Below are positions 45,622 through 57,002 of a DNA stretch of 64,000 nucleotides, in pieces (within the stretch, counting starts at the first letter, position 1; every line of letters starts with the position of its first letter). Position numbers and translations under genes: made by a program. The stretch lies in the NCBI GenBank assembly GCA_003222035.1, contig QHUS01000072.1:1-64000 (forward strand), read 5' to 3'. The notes below the pieces were generated by a model. It searched no databases, had not been told where the DNA came from, and saw only the letters and a list, made by a program, of their open reading frames with translations. This stretch comes from Gemmatimonadota bacterium. Its GTDB lineage: Bacteria; Gemmatimonadota; Gemmatimonadetes; Gemmatimonadales; GWC2-71-9.

Positions 45622-46641
45622 GTGCGGGGTGCACTGGCCGCCGTGCTGAACATCGGCCTCACGGGCAACATCGCTGCCGGGAAGACTACCGTCGTCAATC
45701 TGTTCCGCCGGTGGGGCGCCACGATCATCGACGCGGACGCCCTCGCTCACGAAGCCCAGGCACCCGGCGGCGAGGTGCTCGCGGCGATCGCGAACCGGTT
45801 CGGCGCGGACGTCCTGGCGTCCGACGGCTCGCTCGATCGGGCGGCGCTCCGCGGCAAGGTCATGGGCGACCAGGCGGCGCTCGACGCGCTCAACCAGATC
45901 GTCCACCCGGCGGTGCGCCGGCGTCGCGAGGAGCTGCTCCGCGCCGCGCGCGAGAACGGCGACTTGCTGGTGGTGAACGACATCCCGCTGCTCTTCGAGG
46001 TGCTCGACCCGGCACAGTTCGACGCCCTCGTCCTGGTGGACGCCAACACCGCGCTGCGGCGCACGCGGCTCCGCGCGATGCGCGGCCTCGCGAACGAAGA
46101 AGCGGACCGCATGATCGCGGCGCAGATGCCCGCCGAGCGCAAGCGCTCGAGGAGCGACTTCGTGATCGAGAACGACGGCTCGCTCGCGGAGCTCGAGCGG
46201 CAGGCCCGGGCGGCGTTCGACGAGCTGCGCCGGCGGGCGGTGGTGGCCGCGCTCGGTCGCCCGGCGCGCTCGCTGCTGCTCGCGGCCGCGCAGGCGCGCG
46301 AGCAACGCACGCTCAACCCGATCGCGGCGCGTTACGCCGATGCCGGGGTGGCGATCAGCCGCGTGTCGGGCAGCGCGGCGGCAATCGAGAAGGCGTTGAG
46401 TCGTGGCGCGCCTCCCGACGCGATCGTCGCGACGGCGGCAGCCGCGTCCGCGGCGGAGCAGGCGTGGGAGCGAGCGGGCCGACCCGGCGTGCTGGCGGCG
46501 CTCTCGGCGGACCCCGACCCCGTCGCGGTGCGCCTCGACCTTCGCCCCTGGGGCGGCGACCGATTGCGCCTGGTCGAGCCGGGCGCCGCTGGCCTGGCGC
46601 CGCGGGCCGACCTGTTTCCATCTGCCAACCCGTTGCCTTGA
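45622..46641 (+). CDS. coaE: Dephospho-CoA kinase with unknown C-terminal extension
   Basis: 339 aa. Residues 1-213 are CoaE: P-loop NIGLTGNIAAGKTTVVNLFR, DADALAHEAQAPGG, VHPAVRRRREELL, VVNDIPLLFE and the lid RMIAAQMPAERKRSRSDFVIENDGS. It catalyses the last step of CoA synthesis. CoaE proteins normally stop near 200-210 residues. Residues 214-339 form an extra region (RSLLLAAAQAREQRTLNPIA, AGVAISRVSGSAAAIEKALS, DAIVATAAAASAAEQAWERA, AVRLDLRPWGGDRLRLVEP) that I do not recognise. Start GTG 45622, directly after the tdk stop; GTG 45643 is an alternative. The gcvH promoter overlaps its last bases. Confidence 0.88.
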   Translation: MRGALAAVLNIGLTGNIAAGKTTVVNLFRRWGATIIDADALAHEAQAPGGEVLAAIANRFGADVLASDGSLDRAALRGKVMGDQAALDALNQIVHPAVRRRREELLRAARENGDLLVVNDIPLLFEVLDPAQFDALVLVDANTALRRTRLRAMRGLANEEADRMIAAQMPAERKRSRSDFVIENDGSLAELERQARAAFDELRRRAVVAALGRPARSLLLAAAQAREQRTLNPIAARYADAGVAISRVSGSAAAIEKALSRGAPPDAIVATAAAASAAEQAWERAGRPGVLAALSADPDPVAVRLDLRPWGGDRLRLVEPGAAGLAPRADLFPSANPLP

Positions 46642-46666
46642 CAGAGGTTTGGTGCGCCGGTAACCT
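46638..46666 (+). promoter_or_regulatory. Promoter for the gcvH operon
   Basis: A perfect TTGACA at 46638-46643, 17-bp spacer, TAACCT at 46661-46666, start near 46673. The leader to the gcvH ATG is only about 37 nt, too short for a glycine riboswitch; none is seen. Confidence 0.6.
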
Positions 46667-46709
46667 TCGCCCCGACCTCGCGTCACTACGTCCCGGAGCC
46701 CGACCCTGC

Positions 46710-47099
46710 ATGGCGAATATCCCGACCGATCTGCGCTACACCGCGGAGCACGAGTACGTGAAGCAGACCGGCGACACCGCCATCGTGCAGGTGGGGATCA
46801 CCGATTACGCGCAGGGCGAGCTGGGCGACGTGGTCTACGTCGACCTGCCCAAAGTCGGTGCCGCGCTGCAGCGCGGCGCTGCGTTCGGGACGATCGAGGC
46901 CGTCAAGGCCGTATCGGAGCTGTACGCCCCCGCCTCCGGTACCGTGACCGAGGTGAATCAGGCGCTCGAAGGCGATCCAGCCCTAGTCAACCGTGACCCC
47001 TACGGGGCGGGCTGGATGATCAAGCTGCGGGTGAAGAGCCCCCCCGAGCTCGACGCGCTCCTGAGTAGCGACGCGTACAAGAAGAAAATCGGACAGTAG
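46710..47099 (+). CDS. gcvH: Glycine cleavage system H protein
   Basis: 129 aa. Lipoyl carrier of the glycine cleavage complex; shuttles the aminomethyl group between P and T proteins. [20 protein letters not shown] opens the hybrid barrel, [18 protein letters not shown] follows, and the lipoyl Lys is K66 in [29 protein letters not shown] ends the fold. Normal length. Followed after 6 nt by the UPF0173 gene, then gcvP; gcvT is not in the window. Confidence 0.96.
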   Translation: MANIPTDLRYTAEHEYVKQTGDTAIVQVGITDYAQGELGDVVYVDLPKVGAALQRGAAFGTIEAVKAVSELYAPASGTVTEVNQALEGDPALVNRDPYGAGWMIKLRVKSPPELDALLSSDAYKKKIGQ

Positions 47100-47105
47100 C
47101 GCCGG

Positions 47106-47789
47106 ATGGTGACGATCACGTTTCACGGCCACGCCTGCTTCACGCTCGAAGCCGACGGCCGGCGTGTGATCATCGACCCGTTCCTCACAGGCAATCCCGC
47201 GGCCGACATCCCGGTCGACCGCCTCCCGAAGGTCGACGCGGTGCTGCTCTCGCACGGCCACGGCGATCACCTGGGGGATGCAATCCCGATCGCCAAGCGG
47301 GATGGAGCCACGGTCGTCGCCACGTTCGAGCTGGCGGCGTTCTGTGCGTCGCAGGGCGCGGCGTCCCACGCCATGCACATCGGCGGCGGCCACCGCTTCC
47401 CGTTCGGGCACGTGAAGCTCGTGCCGGCATTCCACGGCGGCCGGGTGGAAGGCGACACCGCGGGCCAGTTCACGACCAGCCCCTGCGGTCTGGTGGTGAC
47501 CATCGGCGGAAAGTCCGTGTACCATTGCGGCGACACGGCACTCACCCTCGAGATGCAGCTGCTCTCGGGACGCGTGGACACGATGCTCGTGCCGATCGGC
47601 GACAACTATACCATGGGCATCGAGGACGCGGTCCGCGCGGTGGAGTTCGTACGGCCCCGGACCGTGATTCCCATGCACTACAACACGTTCGACGTGATCA
47701 GGGCCGACCCGGGGCAATTCAAGCGGCAGGTGGGAGACCGCGCCCAGGTCGTGGTGCTCGCGCCGGGCCAAACGCACACATTCTCCTGA
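47106..47789 (+). CDS. UPF0173 metal-dependent hydrolase (metallo-beta-lactamase fold)
   Basis: 227 aa. MBL motifs: [38 protein letters not shown] (HxHxDH), [34 protein letters not shown], and the final PMHYNTF. This is the YtkL/UPF0173 family found in many bacteria; substrate unknown. It sits between gcvH and gcvP, 2 nt before gcvP, which suggests translation coupling but gives no clear pathway link. Confidence 0.88.
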   Translation: MVTITFHGHACFTLEADGRRVIIDPFLTGNPAADIPVDRLPKVDAVLLSHGHGDHLGDAIPIAKRDGATVVATFELAAFCASQGAASHAMHIGGGHRFPFGHVKLVPAFHGGRVEGDTAGQFTTSPCGLVVTIGGKSVYHCGDTALTLEMQLLSGRVDTMLVPIGDNYTMGIEDAVRAVEFVRPRTVIPMHYNTFDVIRADPGQFKRQVGDRAQVVVLAPGQTHTFS

Positions 47790-47791
47790 CC

Positions 47792-50689
47792 ATGCCGACC
47801 GTACGCGCTTCCCTCGCCCCCGCCGATCGCTTCGTGACCCGCCACATCGGGCCCAGTCCCGACGAGACGCGGGGCATGCTGGCCACGCTGGGATATGACT
47901 CGCTCGACGCCTTCGTCGACGCCGTGGTTCCCAAGGACATCCGGCTCGGCCGCCCGCTGGCGTTGCCGCCGGGGCGAACGGAGCGCGAAGTGCTGCAGGC
48001 GCTGCGCGGGCTCGCGGCGCAGAACCAGCTGTATCGCTCGTACATCGGGATGGGATACCACCACTCGTTCACGCCGCAGGTCATCCAGCGCAACATCGTG
48101 GAGAACCCCGGTTGGTACACGGCGTACACGCCGTACCAACCGGAGGTCGCGCAGGGCCGGCTCGAGGCACTGCTCAACTTCCAGACGATGGTCGCCGACC
48201 TCACCGCCCTGCCGATCGCCAACGCCTCTCTCCTCGATGAAGCCACCGCCGCCGCCGAAGCGATGCACCTGACCGAAGCAGTGGCGAACGTGCCCGCGGG
48301 CACGACGCCGATGTTCATGATCGCAGAGGGATGCCACCCGCAGACGATCGCGGTCGTGCGGACCCGTGCGGAGGCGCGCGGCGTGCAGACGGTGATGGCG
48401 GACCCCGGAAGCTTCGAGTTCAGGCCCGGCGTCATCGGCGCGCTGCTCCAGTATCCCACCACCGAAGGCAAGATCGAAGACTACCGTGCGTGCTGCGACC
48501 GGGCGCATGCTGTCGGCGCGCTCGTCACGGTGGCCACGGACCTGCTCGCCCTCACCCTGCTGACGCCTCCGGGCGAGTGGGGCGCGGACATCGCGGTCGG
48601 GAACTCCCAGCGGTTCGGCGTGCCCATGGGGTACGGCGGCCCGCACGCGGCGTTCTTCGCCACGCGCGAGGCCCACCGGCGTCACGTCCCGGGCCGCATC
48701 ATCGGCGTGTCGCGCGACGCCGCCGGCCGCCCCGCGCTCCGCATGGCGCTGCAGACGCGCGAGCAGCACATCCGCCGCGAGAAAGCGACCAGCAACATCT
48801 GCACCGCGCAGGTCCTGCTCGCCGTGATGGCGAGCATGTACGCGGTATATCACGGCCCCGAGGGGCTGCGACGCATCGCCGAGCGGGTGCACACGCTCGC
48901 CGTGCTGCTGGCGCAGGCGCTTACGCGCCTCGGCTACCGCGTGGTGCATACGTCGTTCTTCGATACGCTGGGCGTGGACGTCGAGGCGTGGGCCCTGCCG
49001 CGCCTGCTCGATGCGGCGCGCGCGCGGCGCATCAACCTGCGAGTCATCTCGCCCACGCGCGTGGGCGTCGCGCTGGACGAAGGCACCACGCTCGGCGACC
49101 TTGCGGACCTGGTCACCGCGTTCTCGCTCAACGAGGTGCTGCCCTTCATGGTCGAGGACCTGGGTGCCAAGGCCGATCCCTCGATCCCGACGGCCCTGCA
49201 CCGCACGTCATCCTACCTGACGCATCCTGTGTTTCATCGGTACCGCTCCGAGACCGAGATGCTCCGCTATATCAAGCGGCTCGAAGCGCGCGACCTGTCC
49301 CTTACCTCCGCCATGATTCCCCTTGGGTCGTGCACCATGAAGCTGAACGCCACGACCGAGATGGTCCCGCTGTCGTGGCGTGAGTTCAACCGGCTGCATC
49401 CGTTCGCGCCGCGAGAGCAAGCCACCGGGTACCGCACGCTGTTCCGCCAGCTCGAGGACATGCTTGCAGAAATCACCGGCTTCCCGAAGGTCTCGTTGCA
49501 GCCGAACTCGGGCGCGCAGGGTGAGTTCACCGGGCTGCTCGTGATCAAGGCGTATCACCGCTCTCGCGGGGAGGGCCACCGGACCACGTGCCTGATCCCG
49601 AACTCGGCGCACGGCACCAATCCCGCGAGCGCCGTGATGGCCGGCCTGCGAGTCGTGCCCGTCCAGTCGGACGCCCGCGGCAACATCGACGTCGCGGACC
49701 TTCGGGCCAAAGCCGTCGAGTACAAGGACACGCTCGCGGCATTGATGGTGACCTATCCGTCGACGCATGGCGTGTTCGAGACCTCCATCCGCCAAATTTG
49801 CGAGATCATTCACGCGCACGGCGGACAGGTGTACATGGACGGTGCCAACATGAACGCGCAGGTGGGGTTGGTCCGGCCGGCCGACATCGGAGCGGACGTG
49901 TGCCACCTGAACCTCCACAAGACGTTTTGCATCCCACACGGGGGCGGCGGCCCGGGGATGGGGCCGATCTGCGTGGCGGAGCACCTGGGGCCGTTCCTGC
50001 CGGACCATCCGGTGGTGCCGTTGCGCCAGCAGCAGCCGTGCGGCACTGTCGCGGCCGCGCCGTGGGGCAGCGCGTGGATCCTGCCGATCTCCTGGGCATA
50101 CGTCGCGTTGATGGGACGCGAAGGATTGGTGGAGGCCACCAAGATGGCGATCCTCAACGCCAACTACGTGGCGCGTCGCCTCGCCAAGGACTATCCGCCG
50201 CTCTATACCGGACAGAACGGCCTCGTCGCGCACGAGTGCATCATCGATTGCCGGCCGTTCAAAGCATCGGCGGGGATCGAGGTCGAAGACATCGCCAAGC
50301 GCATCATCGATTACGGCTTCCATCCGCCGACCGTCTCGTTCCCGGTCGCCGGTACTCTGATGATCGAGCCGACCGAGAGCGAGTCGAAGGAAGAGCTGGA
50401 CCGCTTCTGCGACGCGCTGATCGCGATCCGGCAGGAGATCCGCGAAGTCGAACAGGGGACTCAGCCGCGCGGCAACAACCTGCTCACGAACGCCCCCCAT
50501 ACGCTGGAGGACGTGATCGCGGATACCTGGGACCGCCCGTACCCCCGCGAGCGCGCCGCCTTCCCGGCCGTGTGGACCCGGGCGCACAAGGTGTGGCCGT
50601 CGGTGAGCCGCGTCGACGGCGCGTACGGGGACCGGAATCTCGTGTGCGTCTGTCCGCCGATGGAGGCGTATGCGCTTGCGGCTGATTGA
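47792..50689 (+). CDS. gcvP: Glycine dehydrogenase (aminomethyl-transferring), full-length P protein
   Basis: 965 aa. Fused P1-P2 form of the P protein. N-terminal half: [54 protein letters not shown]-terminal half: [20 protein letters not shown], the Schiff-base Lys (about residue 710) in [20 protein letters not shown], and [13 protein letters not shown]-dependent decarboxylation of glycine with transfer of the aminomethyl group to GcvH. ATG at 47792. The lplA start is 20 bases before its stop. Confidence 0.96.
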   Translation: MPTVRASLAPADRFVTRHIGPSPDETRGMLATLGYDSLDAFVDAVVPKDIRLGRPLALPPGRTEREVLQALRGLAAQNQLYRSYIGMGYHHSFTPQVIQRNIVENPGWYTAYTPYQPEVAQGRLEALLNFQTMVADLTALPIANASLLDEATAAAEAMHLTEAVANVPAGTTPMFMIAEGCHPQTIAVVRTRAEARGVQTVMADPGSFEFRPGVIGALLQYPTTEGKIEDYRACCDRAHAVGALVTVATDLLALTLLTPPGEWGADIAVGNSQRFGVPMGYGGPHAAFFATREAHRRHVPGRIIGVSRDAAGRPALRMALQTREQHIRREKATSNICTAQVLLAVMASMYAVYHGPEGLRRIAERVHTLAVLLAQALTRLGYRVVHTSFFDTLGVDVEAWALPRLLDAARARRINLRVISPTRVGVALDEGTTLGDLADLVTAFSLNEVLPFMVEDLGAKADPSIPTALHRTSSYLTHPVFHRYRSETEMLRYIKRLEARDLSLTSAMIPLGSCTMKLNATTEMVPLSWREFNRLHPFAPREQATGYRTLFRQLEDMLAEITGFPKVSLQPNSGAQGEFTGLLVIKAYHRSRGEGHRTTCLIPNSAHGTNPASAVMAGLRVVPVQSDARGNIDVADLRAKAVEYKDTLAALMVTYPSTHGVFETSIRQICEIIHAHGGQVYMDGANMNAQVGLVRPADIGADVCHLNLHKTFCIPHGGGGPGMGPICVAEHLGPFLPDHPVVPLRQQQPCGTVAAAPWGSAWILPISWAYVALMGREGLVEATKMAILNANYVARRLAKDYPPLYTGQNGLVAHECIIDCRPFKASAGIEVEDIAKRIIDYGFHPPTVSFPVAGTLMIEPTESESKEELDRFCDALIAIRQEIREVEQGTQPRGNNLLTNAPHTLEDVIADTWDRPYPRERAAFPAVWTRAHKVWPSVSRVDGAYGDRNLVCVCPPMEAYALAAD

Positions 50690-51431
50690 GGCGGACGGTC
50701 TGTCCTGGAAACTCCTCCTCGAACCGCATGGCCGCTCCGGCGCCGAGAACATGGCCCTCGACGCGGCGCTGCTCGACCGCGCCGACTGCATGGGAGAGGC
50801 CTTCCTGCGGCTGTACCGGTTCGACCCGCCGTGCCTGTCATTGGGTCGCAACGAGCCGACCGCGCGCTACGATCGCAGCGCGATCGCCCGGCTGGCCCTG
50901 GACGTGGTGCGGCGGCCGACGGGCGGCTGCGCCGTGTGGCACGAGCACGAGGTCACCTATGCGGTCGCGGCCCCGATTGCGACATTCGGCGGCCTGCGCG
51001 AAGCCTACCGTGCGATTCACACCCGGCTCTCCGCGGCCCTCCAGTCGCTGGGTGTCGATGCGACGCTCGCCCTCGCCCGCCCTCGCCTGCCCTCCCCCGC
51101 CTTCCACCGCCCGGGTCCCTGCTTTGCGACTCCGGTCGGCGGCGAGGTACTCGTCGCCGGTCGCAAGCTGGTGGGTTCGGCGCAGGTCCGGAAGCGGAAC
51201 GCATTCTTGCAGCACGGGTCGATTCTGCTCGACGGCTCGCAGGAGATCGTGAGCCTGGTCAGTCGTGGGTCGTCCGTCGTCAGTCGCGAAACGACGCTGT
51301 CGAGCGAATTGCGACGACACGTGAGTTTCGACGAAGTCGCGGACGCAATCGTCGCGGCGTGGGACGCTGGGGCGACCTCCACCCCCTCGTTGTTGGACCT
51401 GGCGCCGCTGGCCGCGGCGGTGAAATCTTAG
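50670..51431 (+). CDS. lplA: Lipoate-protein ligase family protein
   Basis: 253 aa. BPL/LplA/LipB fold: [54 protein letters not shown] (R-R-x-(S/T)-G-G-x-A-V-x-H), and the catalytic Lys in [25 protein letters not shown]. Attaches lipoate or octanoate to carrier proteins. Overlap of 20 bases with gcvP makes GcvH its likely substrate. Close to the LipM/LplJ-type octanoyl- or lipoyl-transferases, so symbol is tentative. After [13 protein letters not shown] a segment of about 12 residues ([12 protein letters not shown]) is encoded by heptad element 12. Confidence 0.82.
   Translation: MRLRLIEADGLSWKLLLEPHGRSGAENMALDAALLDRADCMGEAFLRLYRFDPPCLSLGRNEPTARYDRSAIARLALDVVRRPTGGCAVWHEHEVTYAVAAPIATFGGLREAYRAIHTRLSAALQSLGVDATLALARPRLPSPAFHRPGPCFATPVGGEVLVAGRKLVGSAQVRKRNAFLQHGSILLDGSQEIVSLVSRGSSVVSRETTLSSELRRHVSFDEVADAIVAAWDAGATSTPSLLDLAPLAAAVKS
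51258..51292. repeat. One-armed heptad array inside lplA, element 12 (unit GTCAGTC)
   Basis: Units at 51258-51292: GTCAGTC, GTGGGTC, GTCCGTC, GTCAGTC, GCGAAAC. There is no matching inverted arm nearby; only AACGAC follows. It stays in frame in lplA. It is weaker than the others and could be chance plus codon use. Confidence 0.5.
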
Positions 51432-51436
51432 GCGCC

Positions 51437-53119
51437 ATGCCGACGCCCCGCACGCGACTGTCCGACCGCCGAATCGCCACGCTCGCGTTGGCCGCCCTCG
51501 CGTGGCTCACGGCGTGCGAGCGGCCCGTCGGCTGCACTGGCGACTACTGCGGCACGCTGGTGATCGCCACCGCGGGGGAGCCGGATATCCTGCTGCCGGT
51601 CGTGAGCGAGTTCTCGGTGACGCGCGACGTGGCCGATCGGCTGTTTCTCAAGCTCGCGGACGTGGGGCCCTCGGGGAACACGAGCGGCGACGAGGACTTT
51701 CAGCCCCAGCTGGCGGAACGGTGGGAGTGGGACGCCCCGACCACGCTCGTGTTTCACCTCGATCCGCGGGCCCGGTGGCAAGATGGCCAGCCGGTCACCG
51801 CGGCGGACGTGGCGTTCACGTACGACGCCTACACGGACACGCTCGTCAACTCGCCGTTCCGGCCGTCACTTCGCCAGATAGCGGCCGTGACGACACGGGA
51901 CTCGCTCACGGTGGTGTTCCGGTTCCGGCAGCGCTATCCCGAGATGTTTTACGACGCGGTGTACCACCTGCGGATTCTGCCCGCCCATCTGCTGCGCGAG
52001 CTGCCGCGGACGCAGTGGCACAGCGCACCATTCGGGCGCGCACCGGTCGGGGACGGGCCCTACCGGTTCGTCGCCTGGAAGGCGGGCGAGAGCATCGAGA
52101 TCGCCGCGGATTCCACGTTCTTTCGCGGGCGCCCGCACATCCGCCGCGTCATCTGGCGCTTCACGCCGGACCAGACGGTCGCCGTGACGCAGCTGATCGC
52201 GGGAGACGCGGACGCGGTCGAGGTGCTCGTCTCGCCCGACAACGTGCAGCGTGCCTGCGCCGAGCCCCAGCTCGCCTGTTATCCCTACAAGGGGGCGGCG
52301 TACGGATACGTGGCGTTCAACCTCGCGGCCCAGGGCGACACATCCAAACCGCACCCGCTGTTCGGTGACCGCGACCTGCGGCGCGCGCTCGTCATGGCCA
52401 CGGACCGCGAACGCCTGCTGCACAATGTGTTCGGCGACCTGGCCAAGGTTCCGCCCGGTCCGATGCCGCAGTTGTGGTGGATCTGGGACCCGGAGATCCG
52501 GGGACTGCCGGACGACAGCGGCCAGGCGGCCCGACTCCTCACGCGCAGCGGCTGGATCGATTCGGACGGCGACGGAATCCGGGACAAGGACGGCCATCCG
52601 CTTTCATTCCGCTTGCTGGTTCCGACCACCAGCGCGGTTCGCCGCACCTACGCACGGCTGCTGCAGGAGCAGTTCCGAACCGCCGGCGTGGACGTGCAGA
52701 TCGACGAGGTCGATTTCAGCGTGTTCACCGAGCGCGCCCGCACGGGCCGATTCGACGCCCTCATTGCCGTGTGGAACTCGGACCCGACGCCCTCGTCGGG
52801 GTTCACCCAGACGTGGACCCGCGGAGGCTTCGGGCGCTCCAATTACGGCCGGTACGACAATCCGGACGTGGACCGGCTCGTGGACCAGGCGGTCGTTTCG
52901 GCGGGGAGCCGCGATCAGGCGCGACGCGCCTGGCGCGCGGCCATCGAGACCCTGAACCGCGACGCACCCGGAATCATGCTCTTTGCCACGTCCAACGTGG
53001 CCGCCTTTCACAAACGGTTTGCGGATGTGACGATCCGGCCCGATTCCTGGCTCGCACAACTCGCCACCTGGCGCGTCCCCGCTGATCGACTGACGGATCG
53101 AGACCGCGTGGAGCACTAG
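51437..53119 (+). CDS. Peptide ABC transporter substrate-binding lipoprotein
   Basis: 560 aa. Lipoprotein signal ATLALAALAWLTACERP (lipobox LTAC). SBP_bac_5 (cluster C) protein: GTLVIATAGEPDILLPVVSE, WEWDAPTTLVFHLDPRARWQ with DGQPVTAADVAFTYDAY, GDGPYRFVAWKAGES, FNLAAQGDTSKPHPLFGDRD with LRRALVMATDRE, and SNYGRYDNPDVDRLVDQA. Binds oligopeptides or related solutes and delivers them to the DppBC-like permease. Five bases after the lplA stop; the permease GTG begins at the base after its TAG. Confidence 0.9.
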   Translation: MPTPRTRLSDRRIATLALAALAWLTACERPVGCTGDYCGTLVIATAGEPDILLPVVSEFSVTRDVADRLFLKLADVGPSGNTSGDEDFQPQLAERWEWDAPTTLVFHLDPRARWQDGQPVTAADVAFTYDAYTDTLVNSPFRPSLRQIAAVTTRDSLTVVFRFRQRYPEMFYDAVYHLRILPAHLLRELPRTQWHSAPFGRAPVGDGPYRFVAWKAGESIEIAADSTFFRGRPHIRRVIWRFTPDQTVAVTQLIAGDADAVEVLVSPDNVQRACAEPQLACYPYKGAAYGYVAFNLAAQGDTSKPHPLFGDRDLRRALVMATDRERLLHNVFGDLAKVPPGPMPQLWWIWDPEIRGLPDDSGQAARLLTRSGWIDSDGDGIRDKDGHPLSFRLLVPTTSAVRRTYARLLQEQFRTAGVDVQIDEVDFSVFTERARTGRFDALIAVWNSDPTPSSGFTQTWTRGGFGRSNYGRYDNPDVDRLVDQAVVSAGSRDQARRAWRAAIETLNRDAPGIMLFATSNVAAFHKRFADVTIRPDSWLAQLATWRVPADRLTDRDRVEH

Positions 53120-54100
53120 GTGGCGACGTGGTTGGTACGGCGCCTCGCAGCGTCGATCGCCATCGTGTTCGCGGTCGTCACCATCACGTTCTTCGTCATT
53201 CACGCGGCGCCGGGATCGCCGTTTCTCCCCGCAGAGAGCCAGCATCTGACGCCCGAGACACTCAGGCGCCTCAGCACCGAATTCGGACTCGACCGGTCGC
53301 TGCCCGAGCAGTACCTGCTGTTCCTCCGGAACGTCGTGCGAGGCAACCTGGGCCAGTCGTTCGCGCTGCGCCGCCCCGTGGCCGACGCGCTGGCCGACGC
53401 GATCCCCAACACCTTCACCCTCGCGCTCGCAGCCCTGATCATCGACTTCGCGCTCGGTCTCGCGCTCGGCATCTATCAGGCGGTGCGAGCCGGCCGGGTC
53501 GGCGATGTCGTGTCGGGGAACGGGGCGCTCCTCGTCAACTCGATGCCGGTCTTCTGGCTCGGGCTCGTGTTGTTGCTGGTGTTCGGTCAGTGGCTGCGGT
53601 GGGCCCCCGTGGGCGGGCTCAGCAACCCCGTCCTGTGTCCCCGGCTCGACTCGCCGGCCTGCGGGCTCGACTTCCTCTGGCACCTCACCCTGCCGGCCCT
53701 CACGCTCGGGCTCGTGGGCGCAGCCAGCACGGCGCGCTACCAGCGCGCGGCGATGCTCGAGGTCATCCGTCAGGATTTCGTGCGGACCGCTCGCGCCAAG
53801 GGGCTGCGGGAACGACGGGTGCTGCTGGTCCACGCCCTCAGGAACGCCTTGCTGCCGGTCATCACGCTCTTCGGGTTGGCCTTTCCGTTTCTGTTCACCG
53901 GCGCGGTCCTGGTCGAGACGGTATTCGCCTGGCCCGGCATGGGACGGCTCGCCGTGAACGCCATCTTCCAACGCGATTACCCCGTGGTGACCGGCGCCGC
54001 GCTGCTCACGAGTGCGATGGTGGTCCTGGGGAACTTGATCGCGGACGTGCTGTACGCCGTGGCCGATCCGCGCATCCGAGTACGGAGTGAGACGGCGTGA
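53120..54100 (+). CDS. dppB: Oligopeptide/dipeptide ABC permease, DppB-type
   Basis: 326 aa from GTG 53120. Six membrane segments; N-terminal VRRLAASIAIVFAVVTITFF, FVIHAAPGSPF (the conserved P-G-x-P), FGLDRSLPEQYLLFLRNVVR with GNLGQSFALRRPV, and a complete EAA loop FVRTARAKGLRERRVLLVHA (LRNALLPVITLFG). Forms the channel with the DppC-type subunit. Immediately follows the binding protein; GTGA overlap with dppC. Confidence 0.92.
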   Translation: MATWLVRRLAASIAIVFAVVTITFFVIHAAPGSPFLPAESQHLTPETLRRLSTEFGLDRSLPEQYLLFLRNVVRGNLGQSFALRRPVADALADAIPNTFTLALAALIIDFALGLALGIYQAVRAGRVGDVVSGNGALLVNSMPVFWLGLVLLLVFGQWLRWAPVGGLSNPVLCPRLDSPACGLDFLWHLTLPALTLGLVGAASTARYQRAAMLEVIRQDFVRTARAKGLRERRVLLVHALRNALLPVITLFGLAFPFLFTGAVLVETVFAWPGMGRLAVNAIFQRDYPVVTGAALLTSAMVVLGNLIADVLYAVADPRIRVRSETA

Positions 54101-54962
54101 ACGTCGGCAATTGGCTCGCGCTCGGCGGGGCCGCGATCGTCGCGCTGGCCGCGGTCGCGGCACTGCGGCGCCGCATCACGGCCACGGCGTCCGGGCGACG
54201 CTTCTTTCGGCACCCGACGGCGGTGCCGGGCCTCTTCGTGCTCGCCTTTTTCGTGACGATCGCCATCGCCGCGCCCGTTGTCGCACCGTACCCACCGTAC
54301 TTTCAGATCGACATCACCAACCCGGATCTGCCGCCCTCCACGCAGTTCCTGCTCGGCACCGACCCGTACAGCCGCGATGTGTGGAGTCGGCTGGTGTACG
54401 GAGCGCGCGTGTCCCTTGGGATCGGCGCGGTGGCCATGCTCGTCGCGGCGACGATCGGCACCGCGGTGGGCGCGGTCGCGGGATATTTCCGCCGCTGGGT
54501 GGACACGGCGCTCATGCGGCTCGTGGACGTCGGTCTCGCGATGCCGCGCATCTTCGTCCTCCTGATGGCAGTCGCGCTGTGGGAGCACATCGCCCTGTGG
54601 GTCCTCGTGCTGCTCATCGGGCTCACGGGGTGGTTCGGCACCAGCCGCCTGGTGCGAGCGGAAGTGCTGAGCCTGCGCGAGCGCGACTTCGTCGTCGCGG
54701 CGCGGGCGGCGGGCGCGGGGTCGGTGCTGCTCGAAGCCGGGCTCTCGTTCCTCGGGCTCGGCGTGCCCCCGCCCGCGCCCAGCTGGGGGAACATGATCGC
54801 CGATGGATGGCACAAGATGACGGTCGCCTGGTGGGCGTCCACGTTTCCGGGGCTCGCAATCTCTCTCGTCGTGATGGCGTTCAACGCGCTCGGTGACGCG
54901 CTGCGCGACGCGCTCGACCCCCGGCGAGCGGGAGAAGAGGGAGGGGAGGGGGGGGGCGCGGC

Positions 54963-54966
<4 letters not shown>
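54097..54966 (+). CDS. dppC: Oligopeptide/dipeptide ABC permease, DppC-type, with internal deletion
   Basis: 289 aa from GTG 54097. N-terminal [40 protein letters not shown] and [20 protein letters not shown] are typical. Where family members read ARALGAS, then about 33 residues with I-x-x-H-x-x-P-N and a membrane helix, then [12 protein letters not shown], this protein goes straight from [13 protein letters not shown] to [14 protein letters not shown]. So the second half of the EAA coupling loop and one membrane segment are missing, in frame, near nucleotide 54718. The C-terminus ends [11 protein letters not shown] from a G-tract. ATGA overlap with dppD. Coupling to the ATPases is questionable. 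Confidence 0.82.
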
Positions 54967-55988
<1,022 letters not shown>

Positions 55989-57002
55989 ATGACGGCGTCC
56001 GCCCCCGCCCCCGCCCCGTCCCCGCTGGTCGACGTGCAGGGATTGGTCAAGCATTTCCCGGGCGAACGGGGGCTGTTCGGCTTGGGCCGCCCGCGTGCGG
56101 CCGTGCGGGCGGTGGATGGCGTCTCGTTCGCGATCGCGCCCGGACAAACGCTGGGACTCGTGGGCGAGTCGGGGTGCGGCAAGTCCACCGTGGGCCGCAC
56201 CATGCTGCGCCTGATCGAGCCCGACCGCGGCCGCGTCACAATCGACGGCCAGGACGTCGGGGCGCTCAAGGCCCGCGCGCTGCGCGCGTTGCGGCGCCGC
56301 ATGCAGATCGTGTTCCAGGATCCGTACGGCTCCCTCAACCCGCGCATGACGGTCCGACAGATGCTCGCCGAGCCGCTTGCGATCCATGGCATCGCGCGGG
56401 GCGCCGATGCCGGGCAGCGCGTTGCGGCGCTGCTCGAGGAGGTCGGCCTCGATCCGAGCTTCGCGGCGAGCTACGCCCACGAGCTCTCTGGAGGCCAGCG
56501 GCAGCGCGTGGGGATCGCCCGCGCGCTATCGGTCGAGCCGCAATTCCTGGTGCTCGACGAGCCGGTCAGTGCGCTCGACGTGTCGGTCCAGGCGCAGGTG
56601 TTGAACCTGCTGACCGACCTGCAGCAGCGGCGGCGGCTCACTTACCTGTTCATCGCGCACGACCTCGCCGTCGTGAAGCACATCGCGGACCACGTGGCGG
56701 TGATGTATCTCGGCAAGATCATCGAGCGCGCGCCGGCGCCCGCGTTGTACGCCAGGCCGCGGCACCCCTACACGACGTCGTTGCTTTCCGCCGTGCCGGT
56801 CCCGGACCCCAAGGCCCAGCACGAGCGCATCGTGCTGGTGGGCGAGGTACCGTCGCCGGCGCACCCGCCATCCGGCTGCCCGTTTCACCCGCGCTGCCCG
56901 CACCCCCGGAAGAACGACCGCTGCCGGACCGACCCTCCGCCCCTGCGCGAAATCGCGCCGGGGCAGCTCGCGGCCTGCCACTTCGCCGAGGACCCGCTGT
57001 GA
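55989..57002 (+). CDS. dppF: Oligopeptide ABC transporter ATPase, DppF-type
   Basis: 337 aa. Walker [22 protein letters not shown]-loop [20 protein letters not shown], signature [16 protein letters not shown], Walker [21 protein letters not shown], switch [20 protein letters not shown], oligo_HPY tail with [16 protein letters not shown] and [10 protein letters not shown]. The N-terminal insert [20 protein letters not shown] is typical of DppF/OppF. The Pro/Ala-rich start [12 protein letters not shown] is a linker. Its TGA overlaps the GTG of the 33-aa peptide gene. Confidence 0.93.
   Translation: MTASAPAPAPSPLVDVQGLVKHFPGERGLFGLGRPRAAVRAVDGVSFAIAPGQTLGLVGESGCGKSTVGRTMLRLIEPDRGRVTIDGQDVGALKARALRALRRRMQIVFQDPYGSLNPRMTVRQMLAEPLAIHGIARGADAGQRVAALLEEVGLDPSFAASYAHELSGGQRQRVGIARALSVEPQFLVLDEPVSALDVSVQAQVLNLLTDLQQRRRLTYLFIAHDLAVVKHIADHVAVMYLGKIIERAPAPALYARPRHPYTTSLLSAVPVPDPKAQHERIVLVGEVPSPAHPPSGCPFHPRCPHPRKNDRCRTDPPPLREIAPGQLAACHFAEDPL

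Noticed and set aside
46667-46709. Glycine riboswitch before gcvH
   Set aside because: The leader after the TTGACA promoter is only about 37 nt and lies next to the coaE stop; there is no room for an aptamer.
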